Below the pieces are notes generated by a model that saw only the letters and a list, made by a program, of their open reading frames with translations, was not told where the DNA came from and searched no databases. Shown piece by piece: positions 44,309-55,300 of a DNA stretch of 64,000 nucleotides. Position numbers and translations under genes: made by a program. Numbering within the stretch: position 1 is the first letter of the stretch; the number at the start of each line of letters is the position of its first letter. The stretch covers positions 13,613,018-13,677,017 of the forward strand of contig CM065319.1 in assembly GCA_033032175.1 (NCBI GenBank), in the 5' to 3' direction. The DNA comes from Saturnia japonica (taxonomy: Eukaryota > Arthropoda > Insecta > Lepidoptera > Saturniidae).

Positions 44309-47300
44309 TAGTATACCTACTATAATATTATATAATCTATGCAAATAAACAAAATTAAAGTGTCTATTTGAAATGTCAATCAACTTTTTACTAAATGCAT
44401 TTGAATTTGAATACACGGTACAAAAATAAGGTAATTGTTGTCTGTCTGTCTGTTTGTTTTAGAAAATCTCCGAAATGGTTGGTCCGATTCTGACGGGACT
44501 TTCACTGGTAGATAGGTGATGCCATAAGGATTAACTTAAGCTACATCTATTTAAGAAAAATAATTAGAGTACAGCGCAAAAAACAAAAAAAAAACAATTC
44601 GGAAAAAACATCGATTTTGGGGCGCTTAAATGCCTTACACTAAGTAAATCATAAGAGATATATATCAAATTAATGTACCACATAATTTTAGATCATCAAA
44701 ATACCCACAAAAAAGTCGCGAGAGCATATGTCTACCTTCTAAGGATAACACACTAATAAGCATTTTTGTCTTCAAAATAACCGGGAGGGGGTTAGCACGA
44801 ATCGCGCGTATGCCCGATCAACGGCATTTTGTACTCCTTTCTGTAGTCTGTAACCGCTAGCAGCCAGTAATATAAAAAATGTTGAAAGTTTGTATGTTTG
44901 TTACTCAATCACGCAAAAACTGCAATTTGAATTAAATTCGGTATAGACAGTTCAACCCATTTATACGCGTACAGTCAAGTACACGAGAGAATGTAATTAA
45001 TTATTTTACTTATATTATGTTGAAAATTTTTACATCTTATTTCTTCAAATTTTAAATAAATCAACATCTCAATTAGGTAAATGCATATTTATTTAACATA
45101 TTATTCCGTATCTAGACTACCACTAGAAATACCAAATAATGACTTTCTATTAATTTCACTAATTCCGTCTCGCTCTGTTCAATGTTTTGTACAGGAATAT
45201 ATATTTTTAAATTCCCCAAACATTTTCTGTAGCGTTTAGCATAATATGGTGGTAGACGAAGAATTTTTATACCTTATTGCTGAGTATTATTTCTGTTACC
45301 CATTACTGAATATGTGTCTTTATAAATTAGAATTCACAGTTTTATTATTTTTATCATTGCGATACGAGATATTATAAAAAACAACCATTGGCAAGGTGTA
45401 ACATTTTTCCCGTGACGAACCTGACATTTTTATTACCGACTGTACCCGTAAAACAAAACCCATAAAAACACGTGTTGACTGTAAAACGATTGCTGCGTCC
45501 TATATGCAAATGTGCTTTGCGGTCGCGTCACCGTGATAAAAATAAAAACTTAAAAAGACGGTTGAAGTCCCTATAGGTACATAAATTGTTTTTAAAGCTG
45601 GGGTAAAATACATAGGATACATTTTACTCTGGTAAAGACCCAATTCTAAAGCTCAGGCAGACAAAGTCGCGGGCAGAAGCTAGCGTTTATATAATCTTCG
45701 AATAAGCAAGTGACATAGAATGGATAATAACATCTTTTAAAATCTTAAAATTGTTTGTAATTTCTTAAATCCCGAAATGCAAACGTCATGAATGTTATAT
45801 GGTACATGATCATTCAGGAATTTGAGTGGTTGATTTACAAATAACGCCAAATTCGTAATCAGCGACCTATAAAGAGTGTCTGTCAGAAAATTTACAAAAA
45901 AAGTAAGAATACAGTAATATCCAGACTAAATATTCCCGATCAAGATCAAATGAAAGTTACAAACTTTACACAAAGGTTCTGTTCATTTGAAATAACGATA
46001 AAAGTTTAGAAAACATATTCCAAGGCAGCACGTATTTAGCTATGAAAATAAGTAATAACAAAATATTTGCGTAGGTACCTAATTAGAGGATATTTTGCTT
46101 GAGATGAAAAATCTGTTTTCTCGACAAAAACGGCCTTGTTAGATTCTACGAAACCTTTTATATCATAACGACTTCGATTTACATTTTAATAGTACATACA
46201 CAACAGTCTTTTTTCATAGTACCATGACAAAGTTACGGCTAATATGTACCTGATTGTAAGCCCAGTGCCGTCCAAAACAACAGTGACCACCGAGAGATCA
46301 GGAATCTATCGACGTCGTCCCTATCATGCCGGTCTTCAAGCTTTTTTTTCTGACTGACTATACTGTTAGCCTTAGGCCCTGAAGCCTCAGGCGGCTTTTA
46401 CAGCTTCACCGTGACTTGGTAGGGCCTGCAAGCCTCTCTGTTATAATACTAACTGTTTTTTTTTTCTTTATTTTTATTGCACTTATTACAATACTGATAC
46501 CGTGATAAAACATTTGTGTGTGTGTGTGTGTTATTATTAATTAGTATTATTATTATAGTATTTTTGTTATGTATGGAAACTTTATAATTTATTGTTTATG
46601 TAGTATATGCGTGTGAAATTTATATGTAGGTACATGTATTTGATTGTAAAATTTGTATGTTAGTGATAATATATGAGTTTGCTGCCACGAAATTTATTTC
46701 CACTTATATTTATTTATTTTTAAAGTTGCCTGTAAGAAATCGCTCTAAGCGATAAGGCCGGCTACCTCTGTACACAAATAATTTAAATAGTTATTTATGT
46801 ATGTTTTTTTCATTTCGTGTGCAATAAAGTATATTGTATTGTATTGTTTATATATCACCATGTGTATGGTGGTCGCGACCCAGTCGAATACAGATCCCTA
46901 CCATCTCGCTTGATTACTGTGTATACATATACCATCACGCCTGTATCCCCGAAGTGTTAGATAGAGGTGTACTAATGTACACCCACAGTTCGCCGGGTAT
47001 GTTTTCCATGCCTATTGCCATTAATCGGGCACAAAGCTAAACGCCGAGCCGCTACTGAGAATTTCATAGAAAAATCCAATAACACTTTGCTCGACCTGGA
47101 AATCGAACCTAGTACCTCGAGCACAGCAATTGCGCTTACGACCACTAGGCTAATGGCGTTTGAGGATATCGGATATAGGATTGAGGATATAGGAGTAGTT
47201 TTTTTATAGTTCATATGTTCACCGAAGGGGGTCCACACAAACTACATAATTATATGCATAATATTTTAAATGTAATAATTTGCGTTAGTTTTTAATTTGT

Positions 47301-50300
47301 CATATTTTTATAGTTTCTAATTTTCTAATTAGTTTTTAGTCATATTGTTTGTGTGGAATTAAATAAAGTTTTATTATTATTATTGTTATATGTTCACAGC
47401 TTACGGTATTATAAACATCAATTACTGTGAGAGATCACTGAAAACTGATGGTAATGAAATATTAATGGACGTTGATACTGAAAACGTAACGAAGACGCCT
47501 CCTTGCGAAGTCAAAAAGTGCCCTTCAAAAGTTGCTGCAGTGTGCGGTCTACGGAAAGATGGTCCCGGATTTAGAATCCGTCTATTTCGGAATGAATGTC
47601 AACTACTAAAATATAATTGCGAAACCGAATCGAATTTCGTAACTACTGACTTAGACTTCTGCAACGGAATGAATCTATTTGAAGATGACAATCAAAGGGA
47701 TTCGATAAATGCTAATACAAACGTAACGTCAAAAAATCTTATTGTTGTTGACGCTTCAAATTTTATGATAAATAATAAAAATATAAATGAAAGTGTACAG
47801 AGTTTCTTTGAAACGACACATGTCCTCGATCTTCCTATCGAAGATGTGACGCGGAACATGAACGAATCATCAAGAAGAATGTTGCTCAAAATCGCAGGAC
47901 CAATAATGGTGTTTACGCCTTGGATTACGATACCGAAGAACATAAGCGAAGATTATTATCATAGACCAACTTTATCTTCATGCTTTCACAAATGTCCAAC
48001 AGTGAGTTGTTATTTTTTAATGTTAGTCTACTTAGATATATTTTAATCCATCGATGATCTACAAATACGTCTGTACAACCAACATGTCCTGCCCATCATG
48101 ATATGGAGCCGAGGTATTGACCCTCACAGTTGAGACTGTGCATAAAATACAAAAAGCACAGAGAGCTATGGAGCATACCAAGTTTGGCATCATATTACAA
48201 GATAGAGTCGAAAATGTCAAGAACCGACGTCACACTAAGTTACGCGTTATTGGTGGGACTATTATAAAACTAAAATGGAATTGGGCAGGACATGTTGCCA
48301 GGCAGAGTTACGGAAGGTGGACTAAAGGTCCTCACTGACTTATCAACCCGGCATCCGTCAATAACCGACTCAACGCTTGACGTCCACTCGTTGTCAACGG
48401 ATGAACACCGCGTGGGCAACTAGTCAAGATCGCTTCTCAACGAACTGACGAGTAGTAAGTAGGCGATTTTAATCGTGGTGTCGCACTTACGTCACAACCT
48501 TCCTGCGTTGACAACTCGCGGTCAACTCACAGTCCGTATATGGACTGCTTGCGTGTGAGCCGATACGATGACGTTACAGTGTTGACAAGTACATGCATAT
48601 AATATATGGAACTCCATACAAAGAAATCGCAACTGAACGAGGCGATGCGGAGCTGGTCGGGTGCTGGGTTGATAGGTGAGTGACGACCTTTAAGCATTGA
48701 CGGCCAATCCGTATTACCAATACGGTCATGTATGAGTAAACAAGTAGTCGGACATCCTTCAGGTCGTCGAGTGGATGATAAAGTAAAAATCGTTGATAAA
48801 ACGTGGACGAGATTTTTTGGATCTGGAAATCGGAATGGGTGGTGTACAATAAGAAAGCCCAATGCTCTGCGTTAGGCGATTATGGGCTCATGATAATGCT
48901 GATTTTATTCTACACTCAACGATTTTATTTTTATGTAACCCTTCTTTAAATGACAACACGTTAAGTGACTTTATTAGAATTATTGCATTATAACAGTGAA
49001 ATTATTCACCAGTCAAAATAATTTAACGATTTAATTATATATTATGTAAATTAACTTATTATAACTTTTTCACTGAACCCGCTTTAGGAATCATTAGTGC
49101 ACACAAATATTATAGTAGGTAGGTGTAAAATTTGTGAGTCCAGATGTTTGTTTGTAGAAATTACTGATACGATTCTAAAAATTGTTTCATTGATAGAAAG
49201 CTACATTAAAACAGTAATATTGCTGCGCTTTGTGTCACTAGCTAGGCGATATAATCTAGTTGAATGAAATTGAATCTTACTCCTAAGCTGTTAGGCTTTG
49301 ATTTATTTCAATCAAATCAGCTTTAGACTTTGTAGTGTATAGGTGTTATTATGCGGCACGATCTGTCACGACCGATTTTTGTTGGGGATTTTGTATGGCT
49401 CCAGGATCGTACGTCGCTATTGGCACGTTTCTTCGGCTATGCCCCCATCCTCCCCCAAAACCTCAAAAATCAGTCATGACAGATCATGCAGTCTAATAAC
49501 GCTTTAAAATGACACTTGCAATCTATTTGTCATCGCCGAGCTTCACCGTAGTGTATATGTAAAATATAACTGGCTGTGAATTTTCACCAGTGATATATTA
49601 TAACAGTGACAAAACCTTTACGATGTTTTAGCTAAAAGTACTTACTTTAAATTTCCATGCGTATTATTCGTTTATGTTTGTTCTTTAGAAATGTCCCGAG
49701 ACGTACGCCCCGGTATGCGGGGTGCCCGGTATAGTGGCGCGGGAACCTTCGCTCACGTTTCAGAACCACTGCTTCATGGACGTAGCACAGTGTAAGATGC
49801 AATGGGAAAAGAAGAGCAGCACCGCCCTTAGTTCTTGTGAGCATAGTATTTGAAAATTACACGTTAATTAAATATTTAATTAATAAAACGTCTTCGACAG
49901 TAATTGTGACTGCCAGTCAGCTAATATCAACACCCGCCATAATTACATGCTTAGTAAGAGTGAGGCGTATTTATCGGAACAGTTATTTACGAGTAACAGT
50001 TTGGAACTGTTATTTGCAATAACCGTTGAAATTAAAAATGTATTTTTCCTTTTTTTTGCTATGATAAAATTAGCCTAAGTCACTCCTTATAACATCAACT
50101 ATCTGCCAGTGAAAGTCCCGTCAAATACGGTCAAACCATATCGGAGATTACCCGGAACAAACAGACAGACAGACAAAATTTTTAAAAAATAGTTGTTTTT
50201 TTTTTGTTATAGGTAGCGTGTCATACTTACATATGCATTTAGTAAAAAGCAGTTATTTTGACATTACAAACAGACACTTAAATTTTATATTATTTGTATA

Positions 50301-50832
50301 GATTTCAAAGTTAGCGAGAATTTAGCAGAAAATTTTAACAGGTTAAAAAATAATTGGTACGTAAGTGCGGCAACTGCTGTGTAGTAGGACTGTTTTGCCC
50401 TCCTGATCAATCTTTGCATACCCAGTTATTTATGCAGGCCGACTTAACAGCGGCTACTGCCGGATCTCTCGATGGTCACCATTATGTTTGAATTGTACGG
50501 TTCCCACCATCAGGAATCTTTTTACCGAGCTATTATAAAAGAACTGAATTTCACCAACAGTGCTTAGTAACTGATCTTCAATTTGAAAGTGGTAGCTAGC
50601 CTGACCAGCACTAGAAACTAACTACAAACCAAATATTTTTTTAGCTTACATCGCATCTTCATTCCTATTCTGCCTTGGCGACGAGATGAACGCACTGTAC
50701 AGATTCCTGCCGCTTATTAGGACTCTACAGCGCATGGGTCGGTTGAGGAAGAAGGGCCATTTCAGATATAAGTTGAAAAACATGAGATTCTTAAATAATT
50801 TACTGTCTAGAGAACCAAAGCTAATGGGCTAA
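38922..50832 (+). CDS. Secreted protein with three Kazal domains (four exons, complete with copy 2)
   Basis: Exons 38922-39138, 47400-48001, 49689-49836 and 50645-50832 join in phases 1, 0 and 1 to 384 codons plus TAA. Residues 1-16 are a signal peptide. Kazal 1: Cys27, 32, 41, 59, 66, 82. Kazal 2: Cys108, 113, 121, 139, 146, 160. An acidic, Asn-rich linker of about 105 residues with several N-x-S/T sites follows. Kazal 3: Cys271, 275, 283, 301, 308, 332, split over three exons. The tail is Arg/Lys-rich. Domains 1 and 2 share VCG(I/L)R..G.GFR(L/I)RLF.NEC.L..Y.C. Family knowledge: Kazal domains are disulphide-bonded serine protease inhibitors or extracellular binding modules. Target protease unknown. 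The exon 1 start is a choice: it follows directly on a plausible untranslated region and opens a clean signal peptide. Confidence 0.78.
39872..40064 (-). mobile_element. Short Helitron (copy 2 of 24332-24524)
   Basis: Identical ends to the copy 1 element: TCTTATATATAAAA at right, GTGCTAG at left on the minus strand. Confidence 0.7.
40488..40710 (-). mobile_element. Helitron fragment (copy 2 of 24948-25170)
   Basis: Duplicate of the copy 1 fragment, with the same clear CTAG 3' end and damaged 5' end. Confidence 0.55.
40712..41242 (-). mobile_element. Non-autonomous Helitron (copy 2 of 25172-25702)
   Basis: Duplicate of the copy 1 element with the same ends. Confidence 0.7.
42030..43037 (+). 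mobile_element. Internally deleted Ty3/gypsy element, copy 2
   Basis: Duplicate of 26490-27497: the two 26-bp LTR tips are at 42030-42055 and 43012-43037. Confidence 0.65.
42072..42986 (+). pseudogene. Ty3/gypsy integrase fragment, copy 2
   Basis: Same open frame as 26532-27446. I see one silent change (GTC to GTT near 42778) and one replacement near the C-terminus (KNFDD to KIFDD). Lacks the first catalytic Asp. Confidence 0.8.
43417..43932 (+). mobile_element. Degenerate Helitron (copy 2 of 27877-28392)
   Basis: Duplicate with the same TCTATGC start and degraded CAGCGAG end. Confidence 0.55.
44247..44302. repeat. (AT)n microsatellite, copy 2 (expanded)
   Basis: About 28 AT units against about 12 in copy 1. 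Confidence 0.9.
44336..44860 (+). mobile_element. Non-autonomous Helitron (copy 2 of 28764-29281)
   Basis: Duplicate with an extra 7 bp in an A-rich run near 44585. Confidence 0.55.
44872..45683 (+). mobile_element. Probable Helitron-like repeat (copy 2 of 29293-30104)
   Basis: Duplicate; ends 'gcgggcagaagctag' at 45680-45683. Confidence 0.35.
46929..47159 (-). mobile_element. tRNA-derived SINE, copy 2
   Basis: Duplicate of 31345-31575 with the same A and B boxes. Confidence 0.75.
47400..48001 (+). CDS. Kazal gene exon 2, copy 2
   Basis: Same protein sequence as copy 1 exon 2; acceptor TTCACAG, donor ACA|GTGAGT. Phase 0 at its end fits exon 3 at 49689. Confidence 0.87.
48050..48342 (+). 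mobile_element. RTE-type LINE remnant, left part
   Basis: Translates in pieces to text typical of the RT C-terminus of RTE/endonuclease-reverse transcriptase elements: LYNQHVLPIM, TVETVHKIQKAQRAMEHTKFG and NWAGHVARQSYGRWTKG. The duplication breakpoint (48141, 32557 in copy 1) falls inside it. It is broken by an inverted-repeat element at 48333-48682 and resumes at about 48755. Confidence 0.7.
48333..48682. repeat. Inverted-repeat (MITE-like) element inside the RTE remnant
   Basis: CACTGACTTATCAACCCGGC at the left end and the reverse complement CACTCACCTATCAACCCAGC at the right end face each other over 350 bp. No long ORF. Target duplication not certain. Confidence 0.6.
48755..48900 (+). mobile_element. 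RTE-type LINE remnant, right part
   Basis: Translates to GRRVDDKVKIVDKTWTRFF and WCTIRKPNAL, eroded relatives of the end of RTE polyproteins. It is in line with 48050-48342. Confidence 0.5.
49345..49502. repeat. Inverted-repeat element with ~37-bp arms, next to Kazal exon 3
   Basis: Arms at 49345-49381 and 49463-49502 pair along most of their length (GATCTGTCAYGACYGATTTT shared). Loop about 80 bp. MITE or hairpin; lies 190 bp before exon 3. Confidence 0.6.
49689..49836 (+). CDS. Kazal gene exon 3 (single copy)
   Basis: Acceptor TCTTTAG, donor CTT|GTGAGC, phase 0 in, 1 out. Encodes KCPETYAPVCG, then NHC and QC, four cysteines of Kazal 3. Not part of the duplication. Confidence 0.87.
50060..50302 (-). 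mobile_element. Helitron 5' fragment in Kazal intron 3
   Basis: Minus strand starts TCTATACAAATAATATAAAA after an A and carries the shared family text; the 3' (CTAG) half is missing. Confidence 0.6.
50645..50832 (+). CDS. Kazal gene exon 4 (last, single copy)
   Basis: Acceptor TTTTTTAG; a split Ser codon with exon 3, then Cys332 that closes Kazal 3, a basic tail (RMGRLRKKGHFRYKLKNMRF) and TAA at 50830-50832. I see no canonical AATAAA just after; a variant near 50855 is possible. Confidence 0.82.
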
Positions 50833-51653
50833 TTCAATTATTAAAATGTTTATTTATAATAAGAAAAATAGCAAACAGTAAGAAAAATTTTAACAAAAAA
50901 GAAATCAACTTAAAGGTTTTTCAAAAGTTCCCCCTGGAGTATCATCGAAGTTAAGAGTCCAATGCCAATGAAATTACAATGGGACCACCCTTGAGTTATT
51001 CCCTGTCCAACAAAAAATGATCATCCAAATCGGTTCATAAACAAATAAGCCATGGCTGAACATCCTTATAAAAAAGACATTCGAATTGAGCAACCTCCCG
51101 TCTTTTGTTGAAGTCGATTAATAAGCCAAGCCAAACACCCTATCCACATGTTTGAATTTGTTAATGTTTGCCGAGGTGTGACAAATGTGGGGATCGGGAA
51201 TGATACACTTCGGAAAAATTTATGAAAAACGTATTCTTTTTCCAAATTCAATCTCCGAATTCATAGGTTTGTCATTTGCTGAAAATTTCTAACCTCTACA
51301 ACCGCTTGGATAAAATAGGCAGTTTCAACAGCGGCCTGATCATTTTAGCATCGACCAATGGCGTTTTATAAATAGATGCATTATACTCTCACTGTAAGCA
51401 ATTTCAAAACTTTACAAATTTTGTGATCAGCATGTTGAAACAAAAGAGATATGAAATACGGACACTCTGTTGTCAAAAAAGGGTAAAAGTTTGTTCTCGC
51501 TCACGTCGGTATCTAGTCGAAAGTGAAGTGAGGGCAATTTCCCACCATTCACGATGACATGTAAAGAACGTTAATGCCGTTACGTATAAAATATCATTGG
51601 CACCAAAGAGTAAATAAATAAATAATAAATATGGTATACAAAGAAATGTGTTT
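50833..51653. other. Downstream of Kazal gene: repeat and unassigned DNA
   Basis: 50900-51130 is a minus-strand copy of the family at 58480-58710. The rest shows no gene or repeat I recognise. Confidence 0.5.
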
Positions 51654-51657
51654 CGTG

Positions 51658-51958
51658 TGTTACCTACTGTCCTACCTACCTAACGTACTCGACCACCCAG
51701 AACCAGGTAACGCGGACTCAAATTACAATGCAAGTTCCCACGTGAATTATCGGAAATCGCTGACCAGGTGAAATGAACACTTCGTGGGACAATGAAAGAA
51801 TGACAGAGGAACAATCTCGCTCGATCGCCTGAGCTTGGAGGTTCACACCTTAGTTTAAGATATATATATTGTAATTAAGTAATTTTATTATAAGTTTGTA
51901 AAGGACCAAAAATCGCCTTTCTTTTAAAAACCTCCTACGGACGGTCAACTACGTAATT
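51658..51958 (+). repeat. 5' LTR
   Basis: 301 bp, begins TGTTACCTACTGTCC, ends ACGTAATT. Same as 56778-57078. Confidence 0.95.
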
Positions 51959-51975
51959 GGCGCAGTCGGTAGGAT
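51958..51975 (+). promoter_or_regulatory. tRNA-Ser primer-binding site
   Basis: TGGCGCAGTCGGTAGGAT is the complement of the 3' end of insect tRNA-Ser including CCA, and is the primer site used by the 17.6/297 group. Its first T overlaps the last base of the LTR, as in other gypsy-group elements. Confidence 0.88.
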
Positions 51976-52354
51976 AGTCGCGTCGGTTTGCGGGATCTAA
52001 CTTCGATTCCCGCCCGATAGTCGTTTCGTCGACGCGGTGACTATCTTTAAGAATCTACGAGGAGGCCGTCGAAGGAGTCGACAGAACCTGCTGTTGCTGA
52101 GGAGGACATCATCCAATCATCGATGAGACCAGATATGCAGAACCTTCTGTGAGTTTAGATTTAGTTACACATATCCTATTGGTTGCTATTCCCTATCCTG
52201 GTAGTAGATCATCCTCTATAATTTAACCTAGTAGTATATTTTAATAGCCAAAATTTTTTTCCCAGGGAAAAATACGGTTATAAAGCCGGATCAGCGGCAC
52301 ACTATTATAGATAATTTAAGATTTAGTAGTGTATCGGAAATTCCAGAAACTGAA

Positions 52355-55300
52355 ATGGCTCAATCCGATAATAGCGTTGTCATTGACAACATTTGGAAAG
52401 CCCTTAGATTAGTACCGGAGTTTGACGGAAATTCTCATGTCTTAGTTAGATTTTTAAACATATGTGACAACTTAGTTTTAGAGTATGTTCGCCCAGAAAA
52501 TCAATTAGTTACGGCAGCTTTACTGAACGGAATAATTAATAAAATTACTGGTTCAGCCGCCAGAACTTTAGCTACCAACGGTATCCCGGATAACTGGCAA
52601 GGAATTCGAAATACCTTAGTTAATAGTTTTTCGGATCACAGAGACGAATGTTCATTATATACAGATTTATCTCAATTGACCCAAGGTATCGATACGCCCA
52701 ACGTATTTTATGAACGCGTACAGAACACGCTTAGTACTATTATGACATACATTCAGTTACACGATTCAGTTACAACCACAGTAGAAGCTAAGCGAAAACT
52801 TTATAATAAATTAGCGTTACAAACCTTTACGCGAGGTTTGCACGAACCGATTGGATCGCGCGTAAGATGCATGCGTCCGGAGACATTAGAAAAAGCACTT
52901 GAATTTGCACAGGAAGAAATAAATGTAGTATACTTACAGAATCAAAAGGTTCAATCAGGAAACCCTAGGAGAACTCATTTACCTACTAGTTATCAAAAGC
53001 CTTTGAATTTACCGCAACAAAACTTCCTCCAATCGTCAATTAATCAAAATAAGCCTATTTTTAATCCGAACATTTTTAACAATAATCCTTACGTTAAACA
53101 GAGTCCTTATAATATAAACGCTGCACCACAGCCTATGTTCCGACCTCAATATCAAGGACCTTCGCGAACACAACAGGTAATGAGAGCGTTACCACGTTCT
53201 GATATGTCTACCGGTTTCAAAATTCCCCCTCGTGGCAATTTTCAGCAAGGCCGACCGAACTTACCTGTACCTATGAGTGGCATAAGTCACCCAGTAGCCC
53301 GAAATTTACCTTTGACTGGACAAACTGACAAAAGACAGGTTAACTTAAATGAAGCGAATGAACCTTATAACTATGATTATTACGACACAGATTACACACA
53401 ATATTTCCACGAAGACTGTACACCGTATGACGAAACTGAAAACTTTGAACAAGATTACGATCAAAATTTTCAGGGGGGATCCGAGTTGAAGCTCCCCAGA
53501 ATAGAATTACACTTACAGGGTAAAAGACAACTCCCTTATATTCAAATTCAAAATCCACCATTAAAATTACTTATTGACACTGGTGCCAACCAATCATTTA
53601 TCAGTCCGGAAATTGTAGAAAAATATTTTAGTCATTTAGAGTTATATTATGATCCATTCGAGGTCACCAAAATTCATGCAACTACCAGAAACGAATTTTC
53701 TATAATAGTCCCTTGCCTTCCCGAATTTCAAGGCCATGATCCAATGAAATTTTTCATTTATAAATTTCACGACTATTTTGATGGTCTAATAGGATGGAAT
53801 CTTTTAGAACAGTGGCAAGCTAAAATAGACCTTCAGACTCGTACATTACGAACTGAATTCACTTGCAATAAAATTCAGATGTATGATCCTAAAACTGTTA
53901 ATCTATTTGAGACAATTATTCCTGCACAGTCAACTCAAATAATTAAAGTACCTATAAGTATTCCTCAAAGTGACGTATTAATTAATCAGCAGTCAGTTAA
54001 TGGATGTAATATAACAGAGTGTCTATCTACCGCCGAAAATAGTAGATGCATGATAGAAATTCACAACGAAGAATCACCCTCAATAATTGTAAATGTGTCT
54101 GACTCGGAATCAACCGTAACAGCACCTGACGATAGACCATTGATTAGTAACTCTTCGACTGACACTGCACCAACCTTAAGAGCATTGAGCAGTCCGATTC
54201 CCGACTTAGACATACCTGACAATGAAACGATTCACACATCATATGAAAACCCTATCCTTGAAACACCTACTTCTGAAGAACCATTGAATAAATTTAAGCG
54301 ACAACTTATTATTAACTGCACTATTGGGCCTGCAAAAGCTAAACCTAAAATCACTATTCCCTTTGAAACTTTTAGGAGAACAGTCGTTCAAATCTCGGAA
54401 AATAATTTAGAAGAAGAAATTATATCAATTATACAGAAATTTATCGATCCTAAACTTCGTACCGCTATTCTATTTCAACCAATCGAAAAAATGTACACTA
54501 TCGTTCCTATTCTTCAACAAAACCTAAAAAGCTCTTCCATTAACATTATCTTGGTTAAACGTGAAATTCAGAACATATCGGATTATTTAGAACAACAACA
54601 CATAATTTCCCAATATCATATCGGAAAAACGAATCATAGAGGAATAAATGAAACCTATTTATCTCTATCACAAAGATATTTTTGGCCGAAACTCAAAGAA
54701 CAAATAACATATATTATTAATGAATGTATTATTTGCAACCGCGCTAAGTATGATCGCGTACCTCTACGTCCTGAATTTCAGATCGTAACACCACCTTCAA
54801 AACCTTTTCAGTTAGCACACGCAGATGTAGTGACAATAGAACAAGAAAAATACTTAACTATTATCGACGCATTCACAAAATATGCCCAAGCATATCGCTT
54901 GCCAGATTGTACAGCTCCTAACATAGTAAAGTCACTTCTGAACTTCTGTACACATCATGGTTTCCCTTTAACTGTAACGACAGACAGAGGAACCGAATTT
55001 ACGAACCAGGTAGTGGCAGAATTCTTCAAATTACATAAAATTCAGCATCATATTATTGCAGCCGATGCCCCTCACGAAAACGGAATGATAGAACGTTTTC
55101 ACAGTACACTTCTTGAACATCTACGTCTATTAAAATTACAACATAGAAACGAGCCAGCTCAAAACTTAGTTCCTTACGCATTAATTGCATACAACAGTTC
55201 TATACATAGTCTTACTAAATGCAGATCGTTTGACCTTATGAGTGGACATTTTGACCCCAGAGACCCGACAGACTTGGATTTGTCACAACAATTATACCAT

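Larger units (their letters stand above)
33689..48141. repeat. Tandem segmental duplication, copy 2
   Basis: Direct repeat of 18373-32557. By eye, differences are dense up to about 36310, thin out to about 36730, and are then very rare except for clusters near 42780-43190 and 46350-46620, homopolymer runs and the (AT)n at 44247-44302. Has one extra retroposed segment at 34383-34637. Copy 2 continues seamlessly past 48141 into the rest of an RTE LINE remnant and then Kazal exons 3 and 4, so it is joined to the intact 3' part of the gene. Confidence 0.93.
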
